Below are positions 30,282-43,236 of a stretch of DNA of 64,000 nucleotides, piece after piece (position 1 is the stretch's first letter; the number at the start of each line of letters is the position of its first letter). Where the stretch lies: assembly GCF_000017505.1 (NCBI RefSeq), contig NC_009675.1:5212501-5276500 (forward strand), read 5' to 3'. The notes below the pieces were generated by a model. The model was given only the letters and a program-made list of their open reading frames with translations. It was not told the origin of the DNA and searched no databases. The translations under genes were made by a program, and so were the position numbers. Source of the DNA: Anaeromyxobacter sp. Fw109-5. GTDB lineage: Bacteria; Myxococcota; Myxococcia; Myxococcales; Anaeromyxobacteraceae.

Positions 30282-30956
30282 TCAGCCCTCGCTCCTTCGG
30301 TCCGGCCCCGCCGCGACGGCGACCCCCACCATCGCCGGGCGGACGAGCCGGCCGTGCAGCTTGAAGCCGCGCGCGTGCTCGAGGACCACCGTGCCGGGAG
30401 GCTGCGCGTCGGTCGGGACCTGCAGGAGCGCCTCGTGCGCCACCGGGTCGAAGCGCGCGCCCATCGCGCTGAAGGCGCTGACGCCGTGCTTCGCGAGCGC
30501 CTGCTCCAGGCTGGCGCGGACGAGCCGCACGCCGTCGGCCACCGCGTCGCCGGCGGGCGCGGCCGCGAGCGCGCGGTCGAGCCCGTCCACCACCGGGAGG
30601 AGATCCTTCACCACCTGCTCGTTCCCGAAGCGCTGCACCTCCTCGCGCTCCCTCGCCGCCCGCTTCTTGAAGTTCTCGAGGTCGGCGGCGGCGCGCAGGA
30701 GCCGCTCGTGCTCCTCGCGGAGCTTCTCGAGCACCTCCCGTCCCTTCGCCTGCGAGAGCTCGAGCTGGGCGCGGAGCTGCGCGACCTCGGCGGCGTCGGC
30801 CGGCGCGGCGGGCTCGCCCTCCAGCTCCACCTCGCTCGAGGCCTCCTCGCGCGCGGCCGCGCCGCGGGAGATCCGCTCGACGGAGCGGAGGGCCTCCTCG
30901 ACCGCGTCGAGGGGGATCTCCGCCCGGAAGGCACCTTTGTCCTGGCTGTCGGCCAT
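30282..30956 (-). CDS. grpE: Nucleotide exchange factor GrpE
   Basis: A 224-residue GrpE with a long N-terminal coiled coil (about 50-110, [26 protein letters not shown] in part). The conserved [17 protein letters not shown] and [12 protein letters not shown] follow, and the C-terminal beta domain ends in [17 protein letters not shown]. It releases ADP from DnaK. It is tightly linked to dnaK (3 bases) and separated from hrcA by 159 bases holding a possible promoter and inverted repeat. Confidence 0.95.
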   Translation of the reverse strand: MADSQDKGAFRAEIPLDAVEEALRSVERISRGAAAREEASSEVELEGEPAAPADAAEVAQLRAQLELSQAKGREVLEKLREEHERLLRAAADLENFKKRAAREREEVQRFGNEQVVKDLLPVVDGLDRALAAAPAGDAVADGVRLVRASLEQALAKHGVSAFSAMGARFDPVAHEALLQVPTDAQPPGTVVLEHARGFKLHGRLVRPAMVGVAVAAGPDRRSEG

Positions 30957-31007
30957 GGGGGTCGCGATCGTGTGACGGGGGGACGCGGGGCGGCGCGGCG
31001 GCGCGCC

Positions 31008-31064
31008 CCCGCTCGCGCGCTCCGCGGCCCGCCATCATTGCATGGCGCGAGCGGGCGGAACAAG
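31008..31064 (-). promoter_or_regulatory. Possible heat-shock promoter with overlapping inverted repeat before grpE
   Basis: On the minus strand CTTGTT (31064-31059) and CGCCATGCA (31047-31039) resemble a sigma32-type -35/-10 pair. The spacer holds CCCGCTCGCGC (31055-31045), whose perfect 11-base complement GCGCGAGCGGG is at 31018-31008, beyond the putative start site. The layout fits an operator spanning the promoter, or a hairpin at the start of the grpE RNA. It is not the HrcA CIRCE consensus. Confidence 0.4.
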
Positions 31065-31115
31065 GTTCGGGCGCGGCGACGGCGGCGCCGCGCCCGCGGG
31101 TGTGCGCGGCTTCCG

Positions 31116-32180
31116 CTATCCGTCCGACAGGGCGGTCAGCGCGCGCGAGATGTGGCGAGCGGTCAGATCCACGAGCGGTATGACGCGCGCGTAGTTCATG
31201 CGCGTCGGCCCCACCACCGCGAGCGTGCCGAGCACGTGGTCGCCCCGCCCGTAGGGCGCCGCCACCACCGACACGTCGGGCACCGCCGCGAACTCGCTCT
31301 CGGCGCCGATGAAGATCTGCACCTCCTGCGAGGTGAGCACGCGGTCGAGCACGCGCAGGATGCGATCCTTCTCGGCGAACGCCCTGAGCAGCGCCCGCGC
31401 CTTGCGCACGTTCGCGAACTCGGGCGCGTCGAGGAAGCTCTCCTCGCCGTCGACGAGCACGCGCTCCTCGCCCGGCCCGTCGAAGGTCTGCTCGGCCAGG
31501 CTGAGCGCCTTCTGCAGGAGCTCGTGCAGCGCGCTCTGGTCGGCGCGCATGTCCTGGAGGATCTGCTCGCGCACCGCCCCGAGCGTCTCGGCGGCGTGCG
31601 AGAGCGCGTGGATCTTCTCGTTCAGGTAGTTGGCCGCGCGCTCGAGGTCCGCCGCGGGCATGGGGAACTCGAGCTGCACGAGCTTGTTCGTGACGATGCC
31701 CGCCTCGGAGACGAACACCGCGAGCACGCGGTTCTCGCGCAGCCGCACGAACTCCACCTGCCGGACCGGATCCACGCGCGGGCGCGGGGTGGTGACCACG
31801 CCCGCGTGGTGGGACAGCGAGTGGAGCAGGTCGGCGGTGCCCTCCAGCAGGCGCCCCACGTCGCTCGCCGCCTGGGCGAGCCGCTCGATGCGGTCGCGGT
31901 CCTGCGGCGAGGGCGGCCGCACCTTGAGGAGCGAGTCCACGTAGAGCCGGTAGCCGCGCTCGGTGGGGATCCGCCCCGAGGAGGCGTGGGGCTTCTCGAG
32001 GAAGCCGAGCGCCTCGAGATCGCTCATCACCGAGCGGACCGTCGCCGGCGAGCACTCGAGCTCGTGGCGCGCGAGGAGCGGCTGGCTCGCCACCGGCTCA
32101 CCGGTGTGGATGTAGTCCTGCACGAGCGCGCGGAGGACCTCGCGCTCCCGTCTGTCCAGCTCACCGCCAGGGCCCGGCAT
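31116..32180 (-). CDS. hrcA: Heat-inducible transcription repressor HrcA
   Basis: A 354-residue HrcA. The N-terminal winged helix (about 8-75) has [18 protein letters not shown] and [31 protein letters not shown], the usual recognition segment. The GAF-like dimerisation domain and C-terminal [24 protein letters not shown] are typical. It normally represses dnaK/groE operons by binding CIRCE. I find no CIRCE at any promoter in this window. The ATG at 32180 follows the TPR lipoprotein stop by 8 bases. Confidence 0.95.
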   Translation of the reverse strand: MPGPGGELDRREREVLRALVQDYIHTGEPVASQPLLARHELECSPATVRSVMSDLEALGFLEKPHASSGRIPTERGYRLYVDSLLKVRPPSPQDRDRIERLAQAASDVGRLLEGTADLLHSLSHHAGVVTTPRPRVDPVRQVEFVRLRENRVLAVFVSEAGIVTNKLVQLEFPMPAADLERAANYLNEKIHALSHAAETLGAVREQILQDMRADQSALHELLQKALSLAEQTFDGPGEERVLVDGEESFLDAPEFANVRKARALLRAFAEKDRILRVLDRVLTSQEVQIFIGAESEFAAVPDVSVVAAPYGRGDHVLGTLAVVGPTRMNYARVIPLVDLTARHISRALTALSDG

Positions 32181-32188
32181 CGTGTCGC

Positions 32189-32899
32189 CTACTCGCCGAC
32201 GAGGTGCCTCTCCGCCGCCGCCGCCAGCGACGCGAAGCGGCTGCCGGAGAGCTCCCGCCAGCGCGTCCCCGCGAGCGCCCGATCGCCAGCCGCCTCGGCG
32301 ACGAGGGCCTCGAGGTGCACGCGCTCCTCGGGAAATACGTAAGCGAACGCTGCGCGCGCCGCACCCCCGTCGTCGAGGCGCAGCGCCTCGGCGAGGGCGC
32401 TCGCCGCCTGCTCGCGCTCGCCGCGCCCGTCGGCGAGCAGCGCGAGCGCGTACCACGGCTCGGGACGCGCGGGCTCGATCGCCCGGGCGGTCTCGAGGTA
32501 CGCCCGGGCGGCCGACAGGTAGCCCTCGGCGGCGTAGAGCTCGCCCAGGTTCACGAGGGCGGCCTGCTGCTCCCGCGCCGTCCCGCTCGCCACCACCTCG
32601 TCGAGCAGCCGCCGCGCGGCGTCCGCGTGCCCCTCGAGCAGGTAGCTCACCGCGAGGTCGTTCAGCGCGGCGAGGCGATCGGGATCCTGGGCCAGCGCCG
32701 CCTCGAACGTCGCGCGTGCGCCCGCGAGGTCGCCCGCCCGGAGGCGCTCCGAGCCCGCGCCCGGCGGGCTGGCGAGCGTCGCGAGCATGGGGGCCGCGTC
32801 GTCGCCGGCGGCCGGACGTGCGTCCGCTCCCCCGCACGCAGCGAGGACGAGCGACGCAAGCGCCGCGGCGATGGAGGAGCGGGAGATCGGGTGCCGCAC
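32189..32899 (-). CDS. TPR lipoprotein upstream of hrcA
   Basis: A 236-residue lipoprotein: signal peptide with lipobox LVLAAC (Cys22), then at least three TPR-like helix pairs ([65 protein letters not shown]). The start is GTG at 32899 with GAGG 5 bases upstream. It is first in the hrcA-grpE-dnaK transcript, with its own good promoter, so its level may follow heat shock. The function is unknown; assembly or scaffolding in the envelope is the general expectation for such proteins. Confidence 0.82.
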   Translation of the reverse strand: MRHPISRSSIAAALASLVLAACGGADARPAAGDDAAPMLATLASPPGAGSERLRAGDLAGARATFEAALAQDPDRLAALNDLAVSYLLEGHADAARRLLDEVVASGTAREQQAALVNLGELYAAEGYLSAARAYLETARAIEPARPEPWYALALLADGRGEREQAASALAEALRLDDGGAARAAFAYVFPEERVHLEALVAEAAGDRALAGTRWRELSGSRFASLAAAAERHLVGE

Positions 32900-32932
32900 G
32901 AGGGCCTCGGCAAGCGTTCCTGGGCCGCTCCG

Positions 32933-32961
32933 AGTGTAGCGGTGCCCCAGAGACCGATCAA
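32933..32961 (-). promoter_or_regulatory. Sigma70-type promoter of the TPR-hrcA-grpE-dnaK operon
   Basis: TTGATC (32961-32956) and TACACT (32938-32933) are exactly 17 bases apart on the minus strand. The start would lie near 32926, leaving a leader of about 27 bases. It shares the 332-base divergent gap (32900-33231) with the mfd promoter; no gene is seen in the gap. Confidence 0.65.
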
Positions 32962-33121
32962 GGAAGCAGGTGGCGCAGCGGGCGCGGCGTCCACCCGGGG
33001 GTTAGGATCTGGCCGAGGCGCCGGGCGCGGCGAGGATCGGCGCGGGCGCACCCTCGAAGTCGCGAACGCTCCCCCCGGGGGCGAGCGACTCCGGCGGCGC
33101 GGGCGCGGCGAAGAACGTCCG

Positions 33122-33150
33122 TTGAGCCCGGCGCCTCGTTTCCCTTACAT
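33122..33150 (+). promoter_or_regulatory. Sigma70-type promoter of mfd
   Basis: TTGAGC (33122-33127) and TTACAT (33145-33150) are 17 bases apart on the plus strand. The start would be near 33157, about 75 bases before the mfd GTG. Confidence 0.6.
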
Positions 33151-33231
33151 CGGCCGCAGCAGGGTGCGCGCGAATCGCGGCGCGCGCCCGGGCGGCGTCA
33201 CAAGTAAGATGCCGCCCCCGAGCCGAACGCC

Positions 33232-36921
<3,690 letters not shown>

Positions 36922-37099
36922 CCGAGCGCCCTCCGGACGTCCCGCCCTGGAGGGGGTCTGCGATCCTTGATCGCCCCGTCGTTCCGTGCTCTTTTCAGCC
37001 GCTCGAAGCCAGCGCTCGGCCCCCCGTAGGGGAAGAACGGAGCGTGGTCCGGCGTTGGCCTACCGGCTTTCCTGCACGTCTTCCCGAAGGAGCACTCGC

Positions 37100-38119
37100 A
37101 TGCAGCGCCGTCTCATCGTCACCGGCCTCTGCGCGCTCGCCGTCGCCTGCGGGCCGAAGAAGGACGAGAAGAAGTCCGGCCCGGTGGTCGCCCAGGGCAA
37201 CGGGGTGACCATCACCGCCGACGAGTTCAAGGCTCGCCTCGACGAGCAGTCTCCCTTCATCCGCGCGCGCTACACCACGCTGGAGCGCAAGAAGGAGTTC
37301 CTCGACAACCTGGTCCGGTTCGAGGTGCTCGCGCGCGAGGCCGAGAAGCGCGGGCTCGCGGACGATCCCGACGTGCAGATGACGCTGAAGAAGATCATGG
37401 TCCAGAAGCTCGTCCAGAAGAACTTCCAGGACCTGGAGGGCGCGAAGAACCTGCCCGAGCCGGAGCTCCAGAAGTACTACGACGATCACAAGTCGGACTA
37501 CTTCCGCCCGAAGCGCGTGCGCCTCGCCGCGGTGATCTGGAACGCGCCCGCCGGCTCGCCGGAGCGGGCGAAGAAGCTCGCCCAGGCGAAGGCCGCCCTC
37601 GCCAAGATCAAGGCCGAGGAGAAGAAGAACGCGCTCGCCTTCAACCAGGCGGTGGCGCAGTACTCCGAGGACGCGGCCACCAAGAGCGCCGGCGGCGACC
37701 TCCAGTTCAAGTCGCACGAGGAGCTCAGCCAGGCGTTCTCGAAGGAGCTCGCCGACGCCGCGTTCGCGCTGCAGGCCGGCCAGACCTCCGGCGTGATCGA
37801 GACGCCCAAGGGCCTCTACCTCCTCAAGCTCACCGCGCAGCAGGAGGAGCTGAACCGCTCCTTCGACCAGGTGAAGACGCAGATCGCGAACAAGCTCTAC
37901 CGCGAGCGGAAGACCAAGGAGTTCGACGAGTGGCTGAAGCGCCTCAAGGACGAGGCCAAGATCTCCGTCGACGAGAAGGCGCTCGAGGCCATCGAGGTCT
38001 CCGCCGCCGCCGCGCCCGCCGGCATGCCGGGCGCGCCCGGCGGCATGGGCGGCCACGGCGCGATGCCCGGCGCCGCGCCCCCGCGGGCGACCCCCGCCCC
38101 TCCGGCTCCCGCCAAGTAG
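37100..38119 (+). CDS. Parvulin-like lipoprotein lacking both catalytic histidines
   Basis: A 339-residue periplasmic lipoprotein (lipobox LAVAC, Cys17) with a SurA-type N-terminal helical region and a parvulin domain at about 130-255. GGDLQFKSHEEL matches the parvulin core, but the two active-site histidines are gone: VIW stands where HIL is usual, and GLYLLKL where G-x-H-I is usual. It is probably a chaperone and not an isomerase. The C-terminal 40 residues are Gly/Met/Pro/Ala-rich. AAGGAG lies 7 bases before the ATG at 37100. It leads a four-gene run with a second parvulin, surA and pdxA. Confidence 0.85.
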   Translation: MQRRLIVTGLCALAVACGPKKDEKKSGPVVAQGNGVTITADEFKARLDEQSPFIRARYTTLERKKEFLDNLVRFEVLAREAEKRGLADDPDVQMTLKKIMVQKLVQKNFQDLEGAKNLPEPELQKYYDDHKSDYFRPKRVRLAAVIWNAPAGSPERAKKLAQAKAALAKIKAEEKKNALAFNQAVAQYSEDAATKSAGGDLQFKSHEELSQAFSKELADAAFALQAGQTSGVIETPKGLYLLKLTAQQEELNRSFDQVKTQIANKLYRERKTKEFDEWLKRLKDEAKISVDEKALEAIEVSAAAAPAGMPGAPGGMGGHGAMPGAAPPRATPAPPAPAK

Positions 38120-38121
38120 GC

Positions 38122-39075
38122 GTGCCCGGCAGGCTCCTCATCCCGCTCGCCCTCCTCGGCGCCGTCGCCGGGGCGGGCTGCGGCCGGTGCGGCGGCGAGA
38201 CGAAGGGCTCGCCGCCCGCGCCGCCGGCGGTGGCGCTCGTGAACGGCGAGCCCATCGGCGCCGACGTGCTCGCGCGCGAGCTGCGCGAGGCGAGCGCGGG
38301 CGACGCGCGCGGCGACGGCGGGGACGTCCTCCGCCGGCGCCTCCTCGACGAGCTCGTGGATCGGACGCTGCTGCTCCAGGAGGCACGCGCGCGCTCCATC
38401 GTCGTGGGCCAGGATCAGGTCGAGCGCGCCTTCCTGCGCGTGCGCGCCGAGTATCCCGGCACGCACTTCGACGACCTGCTCGCCCAGCAGCGGCTCAGCC
38501 AGGCCGACCTGAAGGCGCGCCTCGCGGACCAGCTCACCGTCGAGCGGCTCTTCGAGGAGCAGGTCTACCCCCAGGTGCAGGTCTCCGACGCCGAGATCCA
38601 GCGCTACTTCGCCGACCACGCCGCGGAGTTCGAGGAGCCTGAGAAGGTGCACGTGCTCCAGGTGGTCGTCGCGAGCAAGGAGGAGGCGCTCGCGGTGCGC
38701 GAGAAGCTCCGCCGCAACCCGCAGACGTTCGCGGAGGTCGCCCGCAAGTCGTCGATCGCCCCGGAGGGGAAGGGGGGCGGGGACCTCGGCTACATCGGGC
38801 GCGGCTCCGGCTTCCCCGAGGTGTTCGACGTCACCTTCACGCTGCCGCTCAACCGCGTGAGCGACGTCACCCCGTCGCCGTACGGCTTCCACATCTTCAA
38901 GGTGGTCGACCGGCGCGCCGCGCAGCGGCGCACCCTCGAGCAGGCGCGCGGCGACATCGCGGCGAAGCTCGCCCGGGAGAAGCGCGCCCAGGTCCAGCAG
39001 GATTACGTGAAGGGCCTGCGCGAGCGCGCCCGCATCGAAGTCGACGAGAAGGCCGTCGCCGGAGTGACCCCTTGA
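38122..39075 (+). CDS. Parvulin-type lipoprotein (PpiC-like), one catalytic histidine missing
   Basis: A 317-residue lipoprotein (signal peptide with AGAGC lipobox). The N-terminal SurA-like helices include the typical VALVNGEPIGADVLARELRE start, and a parvulin domain occupies about 170-275 (GGGDLGYIGRGSGFPEVFD, YGFHIFKVVDRR). The second active-site His is present in GFHIFKV, while the first position reads VLQVVV (Gln for His). The GTG at 38122 directly follows the stop of the previous gene. The stop overlaps the TTG of surA, so the two are coupled. It likely assists outer-membrane protein folding. Confidence 0.87.
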   Translation: MPGRLLIPLALLGAVAGAGCGRCGGETKGSPPAPPAVALVNGEPIGADVLARELREASAGDARGDGGDVLRRRLLDELVDRTLLLQEARARSIVVGQDQVERAFLRVRAEYPGTHFDDLLAQQRLSQADLKARLADQLTVERLFEEQVYPQVQVSDAEIQRYFADHAAEFEEPEKVHVLQVVVASKEEALAVREKLRRNPQTFAEVARKSSIAPEGKGGGDLGYIGRGSGFPEVFDVTFTLPLNRVSDVTPSPYGFHIFKVVDRRAAQRRTLEQARGDIAAKLAREKRAQVQQDYVKGLRERARIEVDEKAVAGVTP

Positions 39076-40043
39076 TCGCTGCCCTCCCCCTGCTCGCCCT
39101 CCTCGCCGCCGCCCCGGCGGACAAGCCCCCGATCGTCGACCGCGTCGCGGCGCTGGTGAACGGCGAGGTCGTCACCCTCTCCGAGCTCGCCGAGCGCGCC
39201 GGCCCGGCGCTCCTCAAGGCCGAGCAGCTCCCCGCCGGCGCAGAGCGAGAGTCGGCCCAGACCGCGGCGCTGAAGCGGGCCTTCGACGACGTGGTGGCCG
39301 AGCGCCTGCTGCAGTCCAAGGCGGCCGAGCTGCAGCTCGAGGCCACCGAGGCGCAGGTCGACGAGGCGGTGGAGGACATCAAGCGGCGCAACGGCTTCGA
39401 CGACGCCGCCCTCGAGCGCGCGCTGAAGGAGCAGGGCATCGATCGCGCCACCTTCCGCGCCAACGTGAAGCGCGAGTACGACGCCTTCCTGGTGCTGCAG
39501 TACCAGGTGCGCTCCAAGGTGAAGGTGTCGGACGACGACCTGCGCAACTACTACCAGTCCCACCCGCAGGAGTTCGGCGGCGAGGACGAGGTGAAGGTCC
39601 GCCACATCTTCCTGCCGATGCCGGAGGGCGCCACGAAGGCGCAGCAGGCGAAGGTGGAGGACCAGATGAACCGCGTCCTGCAGCGGCTCAAGACCGGCGA
39701 GGACTTCGCCGCCGTCGCCCGCGAGGTGTCGAAGGGCCCCTCCGCGGCCGAGGGCGGCGACCTCGGGTGGCTCCGGCGCGGCACCATCGACAAGGCGCTC
39801 GAGGACACCGCCTTCGCCCTCCAGGCCGGCCAGCTCTCGCAGCCGGTGCGAGCGGGCCCGGGCCTCCACCTCTTCAAGGTGGAGGAGCGGCGGGTCGCCG
39901 GGGAGAAGTCGTTCGAGGACGCGAAGGAGGAGATCCGCGCCCACCTCGTCGACCAGCAGGCGGGCACCTACCGGCAGCAGCTCATCGCCGAGCTGCGCCG
40001 CGACGCCCTCATCGAGGCGAAGCTCCCCGAGCTGGCGCAGTGA
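39072..40043 (+). CDS. surA: Periplasmic chaperone/isomerase SurA
   Basis: A 323-residue SurA-type protein with a signal peptide (LPLLALLAAAPA), the SurA N-terminal segment VDRVAALVNGEVVTLSEL and one parvulin domain at about 175-275. Both catalytic histidines are present (VRHIFLPMP and GLHLFKVEE) with GGDLGWLRRG between. Escherichia coli SurA has two parvulin domains; one is common in other phyla. The start is TTG at 39072, overlapping the upstream TGA, with GGAG 7 bases before. It is coupled to pdxA by a GTGA overlap, as in the widespread surA-pdxA pairing. Confidence 0.9.
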   Translation: MIAALPLLALLAAAPADKPPIVDRVAALVNGEVVTLSELAERAGPALLKAEQLPAGAERESAQTAALKRAFDDVVAERLLQSKAAELQLEATEAQVDEAVEDIKRRNGFDDAALERALKEQGIDRATFRANVKREYDAFLVLQYQVRSKVKVSDDDLRNYYQSHPQEFGGEDEVKVRHIFLPMPEGATKAQQAKVEDQMNRVLQRLKTGEDFAAVAREVSKGPSAAEGGDLGWLRRGTIDKALEDTAFALQAGQLSQPVRAGPGLHLFKVEERRVAGEKSFEDAKEEIRAHLVDQQAGTYRQQLIAELRRDALIEAKLPELAQ

Positions 40044-41158
40044 CCGGGCGGCGCCGCAGGGACGTGCGCGTCGCGGCGCCCCGCGCCACCTCCACCCCCC
40101 GCGCGCCGGCTCGCCGCGCCGTCCCGAGGGCGCGGGCCGGGCGCGCCTCCCCGCCCGTCCTGCCGCGCATCGCCGTCAGCCTGGGCGACCCGTCGGGCGT
40201 CGGCGCCGAGGTGACCGCGAAGGCGCTCGCCGCCCTCGCCGGCCAGCTCGTCCCGTACGTCTTCGGCGACGCCCGCGTGCTCGCCCGCGAGCTCGCCGGC
40301 AGCGGCCTCCCCTGCGTCCTCGCCGGCGCGCCCCTCCCTCCGGAGGGCGCGCTCGTCGCGGTCACCCGGCTGCCCGCCGGCGCGGTGCGCCCCGGCCGCC
40401 CCGATCCGCGCGCCGGGGCGGCGCAGCTCGCGGCGCTCGAGGCCGCCTTCGAGGCGATCCGGCGCGGCGACGCCGACGCGCTCACCACCGCGCCCGTGTC
40501 GAAGGCCCAGGTCGCGCGCGCGCTCCCAGGCTTCGTCGGCCACACCGAGTGGCTCGAGGCGCGCTGCGGCGTCGGCCGCTCGGTGATGATGCTCGCGGGC
40601 GAGAAGCTGAAGGTGGCGCTCGTCACGAACCACGTGGCCTTCTGGAAGCTGCGGCGCGCGCTCACGCCCGAGCGCATCGCCGAGACGCTCGCCCTCACCC
40701 ACCGCGCCCTGCGCGAGGACCTCGGCCTCGCCCGCCCGCGCCTCGCCCTCGCCGCCCTGAATCCTCACGCGGGCGAGGAGGGCGCCTTCGGCGCCGAGGA
40801 GACCACCCTCCTCGCCGGCGCGCTCTCCCGCGCGGCGCGCGCCGGCGCCCGCGCGCAGGGCCCGTTCCCCGCCGACTCGGTGTTCTTCCGCGCCGCCCTG
40901 GGCGAGTTCGACGCGGTGGTGGCGCTCTACCACGACCAGGGGCTCATCCCGGTGAAGCTCCTCGACGCGGTGTGCGCCGACCCGGCGGTGAACGTGACGC
41001 TCGGGCTCCCCATCGTGCGGACGAGCCCGGACCACGGCGTCGCCTACGACATCGCCGGGCACGGCGTCGCGAACCCGGCGTCCATGATCGCCGCGCTGAA
41101 GCTCGCCGCGCGCATCGCCGCCGTGCGCGCGCAGGCGCCGCGACGCTGGCGGCGCTGA
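40040..41158 (+). CDS. pdxA: 4-hydroxythreonine-4-phosphate dehydrogenase PdxA
   Basis: PdxA oxidises 4-phosphohydroxy-L-threonine in pyridoxal phosphate synthesis. The enzyme body begins at RIAVSLGDPSGVGAEV; TAPVSKAQVARALPGFVGHTEWLE is given here by its key parts, TAPVSK and GHTEWL. NPHAGE, YHDQGLIPVK and SPDHGVAYDIAG carry the metal-binding histidines. The GTG at 40040 overlaps the surA stop (GTGA) and gives 372 residues, with about 40 Arg/Ala/Pro-rich residues before the domain; a later start is possible. It is the last gene of the parvulin-surA-pdxA run. Confidence 0.93.
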   Translation: MTGRRRRDVRVAAPRATSTPRAPARRAVPRARAGRASPPVLPRIAVSLGDPSGVGAEVTAKALAALAGQLVPYVFGDARVLARELAGSGLPCVLAGAPLPPEGALVAVTRLPAGAVRPGRPDPRAGAAQLAALEAAFEAIRRGDADALTTAPVSKAQVARALPGFVGHTEWLEARCGVGRSVMMLAGEKLKVALVTNHVAFWKLRRALTPERIAETLALTHRALREDLGLARPRLALAALNPHAGEEGAFGAEETTLLAGALSRAARAGARAQGPFPADSVFFRAALGEFDAVVALYHDQGLIPVKLLDAVCADPAVNVTLGLPIVRTSPDHGVAYDIAGHGVANPASMIAALKLAARIAAVRAQAPRRWRR

Positions 41159-41262
41159 GGCGCCGAGGGGCGGCCGTGTGGGCGGCGGCCGGTTGACCGC
41201 CCACTCGGCGGGCGTGCGAGCGTGGCGCCTGTCCGGGTCGTGCAGCGCCCGGGCACCGCCCG

Positions 41263-42033
41263 ATGACCCGCGCCCTCGCCCGAGCCTCCCTCGTCGCCGC
41301 CTTCCTCGCGGCCCCGGGCGCGGTCACGGCCCAGGCGGCGGACGACCTGCGCGTGGACCTCGTGGCGAGCGCCGCGGTGCTCGCGGGAGCGGCCGCCCTC
41401 GGGGGCGCCGATCCCGTCGCGCCTCCCGGGAGCTGCCTCATCTGCGGGGCGGGCGCGCTGGATCGCGACGTCCGCGCGATGCTCCGGCTGCCGGCGCCGG
41501 GCGCCGCGGGGGGCGCCCGCCGCGCCTCCGACGCGCTCGCTTACGCGGTGTTCCCTGCGGGCGCCGTCACCCTCTCCGCCGTCGCCGCGCTCCACGAGCG
41601 CGCCCCCATCCGCCTCCTCGAGGACGCGCTCGTCGTGGGCGAGGCGGCGATCGTCGCCGCGCACGTGAACGCCGTCGCGAAGGGGCTGTTCGCCCGGCCG
41701 CGCCCGACCGACGACGCGACGACCGGGCGCAGCTTCTACTCCGCCCACACCTCGCGGGCGTTCTCGCTCGCCGTCGCCGCGGCGACCGTCTCGACGCTGC
41801 GCCGCCGCCCGGCGGCGCCCTGGGTGTGGCTCGTCGGCCTCGGGCTCGCCGGTGGCGTCGGCTACCTGCGCGTCGCGAGCGACGCGCACTGGGCCACGGA
41901 CGTGCTCGCCGGGGCGGCGGCCGGGAGCGCCATCGGCTTCGCGGTCCCCTGGCTCGTGCACCGGCGGGCAGGACGGTCGACGAGCCTCGTCGCGGTCTCC
42001 CCCGCGCCGGGCGGCCTCGCGATCGTGTTTTGA
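41263..42033 (+). CDS. PAP2-superfamily membrane phosphatase
   Basis: A 256-residue protein with a signal-like N-terminus and several hydrophobic helices. The three phosphatase motifs are KGLFARPRP (K-x6-RP), FYSAHTS (S-x-H) and RVASDAHWATDVLAG (R-x5-H-x3-D). These mark type 2 phosphatidic acid phosphatases acting on lipid phosphates such as undecaprenyl diphosphate; the substrate cannot be told. It converges on ychF with a 6-base gap. Confidence 0.85.
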   Translation: MTRALARASLVAAFLAAPGAVTAQAADDLRVDLVASAAVLAGAAALGGADPVAPPGSCLICGAGALDRDVRAMLRLPAPGAAGGARRASDALAYAVFPAGAVTLSAVAALHERAPIRLLEDALVVGEAAIVAAHVNAVAKGLFARPRPTDDATTGRSFYSAHTSRAFSLAVAAATVSTLRRRPAAPWVWLVGLGLAGGVGYLRVASDAHWATDVLAGAAAGSAIGFAVPWLVHRRAGRSTSLVAVSPAPGGLAIVF

Positions 42034-42039
42034 GCGCAG

Positions 42040-43152
42040 CTACACATTGAACCTGAAGTGCATCACGTCGCCGTCCTGGACGACGTACTCCTTGCCCTCG
42101 ATGCGCAGCTTGCCCTTCTCGCGGCAGGCGGCCTCGGTCTTCAGCTCGAGGAGGTCCTCGATGCGGATCACCTCCGCCTTGATGAAGCCCTTCTCGAAGT
42201 CGGAGTGGATGACGCCCGCCGCCTGCGGCGCGTGGGCCCCCTGCTTCACGGTCCAGGCGCGGCACTCGTCCTCGCCGGCGGTGAAGTAGGTGATGAGCCC
42301 GAGCAGCCGGTAGCCGGCGTGGACCAGCCGGTCGAGGCCCGGCTCCTCGAGCCCGAGCGAGGCGAGGTACTCGGCGCGCTCCTCCGCCGCGAGGGCGGCG
42401 AGCTCGGACTCCACCTTGCCGGAGATCTCGACCATGCCGGCGCCCTCCGCCTCGGCCATCGCCTTCACCGCCTGGATGCTCGGGTCGCTGGCCTCCTTGC
42501 CGAGCTGCGACTCGTGCACGTTGGCGATGTACAGCACCGGCTTCGAGGTGAGGAGGAACAGATCCGCGAGCAGGGCGCGATCGTCGTCGGAGAGCTTCTG
42601 CGCGCGGACCGGCGTGCCCGCCTCGAGCCCGGCCTTGGCCCGGTCGAGGGCGGCGAGCTCCGCCTTGGCGAGCTCGCCCGGCTTCCCCGGCGCCTTCGCG
42701 TTCTTCATGGCCCGCTCGCGGCGCTTCTCGACCGAGTCGAGGTCCTTCAGCATGAGCTCGGTCTCGACGACGTCCTTGTCGCCGCGCGGATCGACCTTGC
42801 CGGCCACGTGCACGACGTCGGGGTCCTCGAAGCAGCGCAGCACGTGGGCGATGGCGTCCACCTGGCGGATGTTGCCGAGGAACTGGTTGCCGAGCCCCTC
42901 GCCCTTGGAGGCGCCGGCGACGAGGCCGGCGATGTCCACGAACTCGAGGGTGGTGGGGGTGGTCTTCTTCGGCTTGAAGAGGGCGGCCAGCCGCTCGAGC
43001 CGGCGGTCGGGGACCGGGACCACCCCCACGTTCGGCTCGATGGTGCAGAACGGGTAGTTGGCCGCGGCGGCCTGGGCGGCGCCGAGCAGCGCGTTGAAGA
43101 GGGTGGACTTCCCCACGTTGGGGAGGCCGACGATGCCGATCGAGAGACCCAT
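42040..43152 (-). CDS. ychF: Ribosome-associated P-loop ATPase YchF
   Basis: A 370-residue Obg-family ATPase (OLA1/YchF). The P-loop is GLPNVGKSTLFNAL, the switch segment contains FVDIAGLVAGASKGEGLGNQFL, the base motif is NVHE instead of NKxD (explaining ATP preference), and a C-terminal TGS domain contains TAGEDECRAWTVKQG and KEYVVQDGDVMHFRFNV. Roles in translation and stress are known for the family. It lies downstream of the F0 operon but beyond a strong terminator, so it should have its own promoter. Confidence 0.95.
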   Translation of the reverse strand: MGLSIGIVGLPNVGKSTLFNALLGAAQAAAANYPFCTIEPNVGVVPVPDRRLERLAALFKPKKTTPTTLEFVDIAGLVAGASKGEGLGNQFLGNIRQVDAIAHVLRCFEDPDVVHVAGKVDPRGDKDVVETELMLKDLDSVEKRRERAMKNAKAPGKPGELAKAELAALDRAKAGLEAGTPVRAQKLSDDDRALLADLFLLTSKPVLYIANVHESQLGKEASDPSIQAVKAMAEAEGAGMVEISGKVESELAALAAEERAEYLASLGLEEPGLDRLVHAGYRLLGLITYFTAGEDECRAWTVKQGAHAPQAAGVIHSDFEKGFIKAEVIRIEDLLELKTEAACREKGKLRIEGKEYVVQDGDVMHFRFNV

Positions 43153-43186
43153 GCGCCCTGTGTTTCTAGCCCGCGGAAAATGGAAA

Positions 43187-43217
43187 CGCTCCGGCGGACG
43201 CGGGGCCCGCCGGAGCG
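43187..43217 (-). terminator. Rho-independent terminator of the F0 operon
   Basis: CGCTCCGGCGG (43187-43197) pairs perfectly with CCGCCGGAGCG (43207-43217) around a 9-base loop. On the minus strand it lies 20 bases after the atpF stop and is followed by TTTCCATTTT. It separates the F0 genes from ychF. Confidence 0.8.
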
Positions 43218-43236
43218 CAAGACCGGTCCGGCCGCG

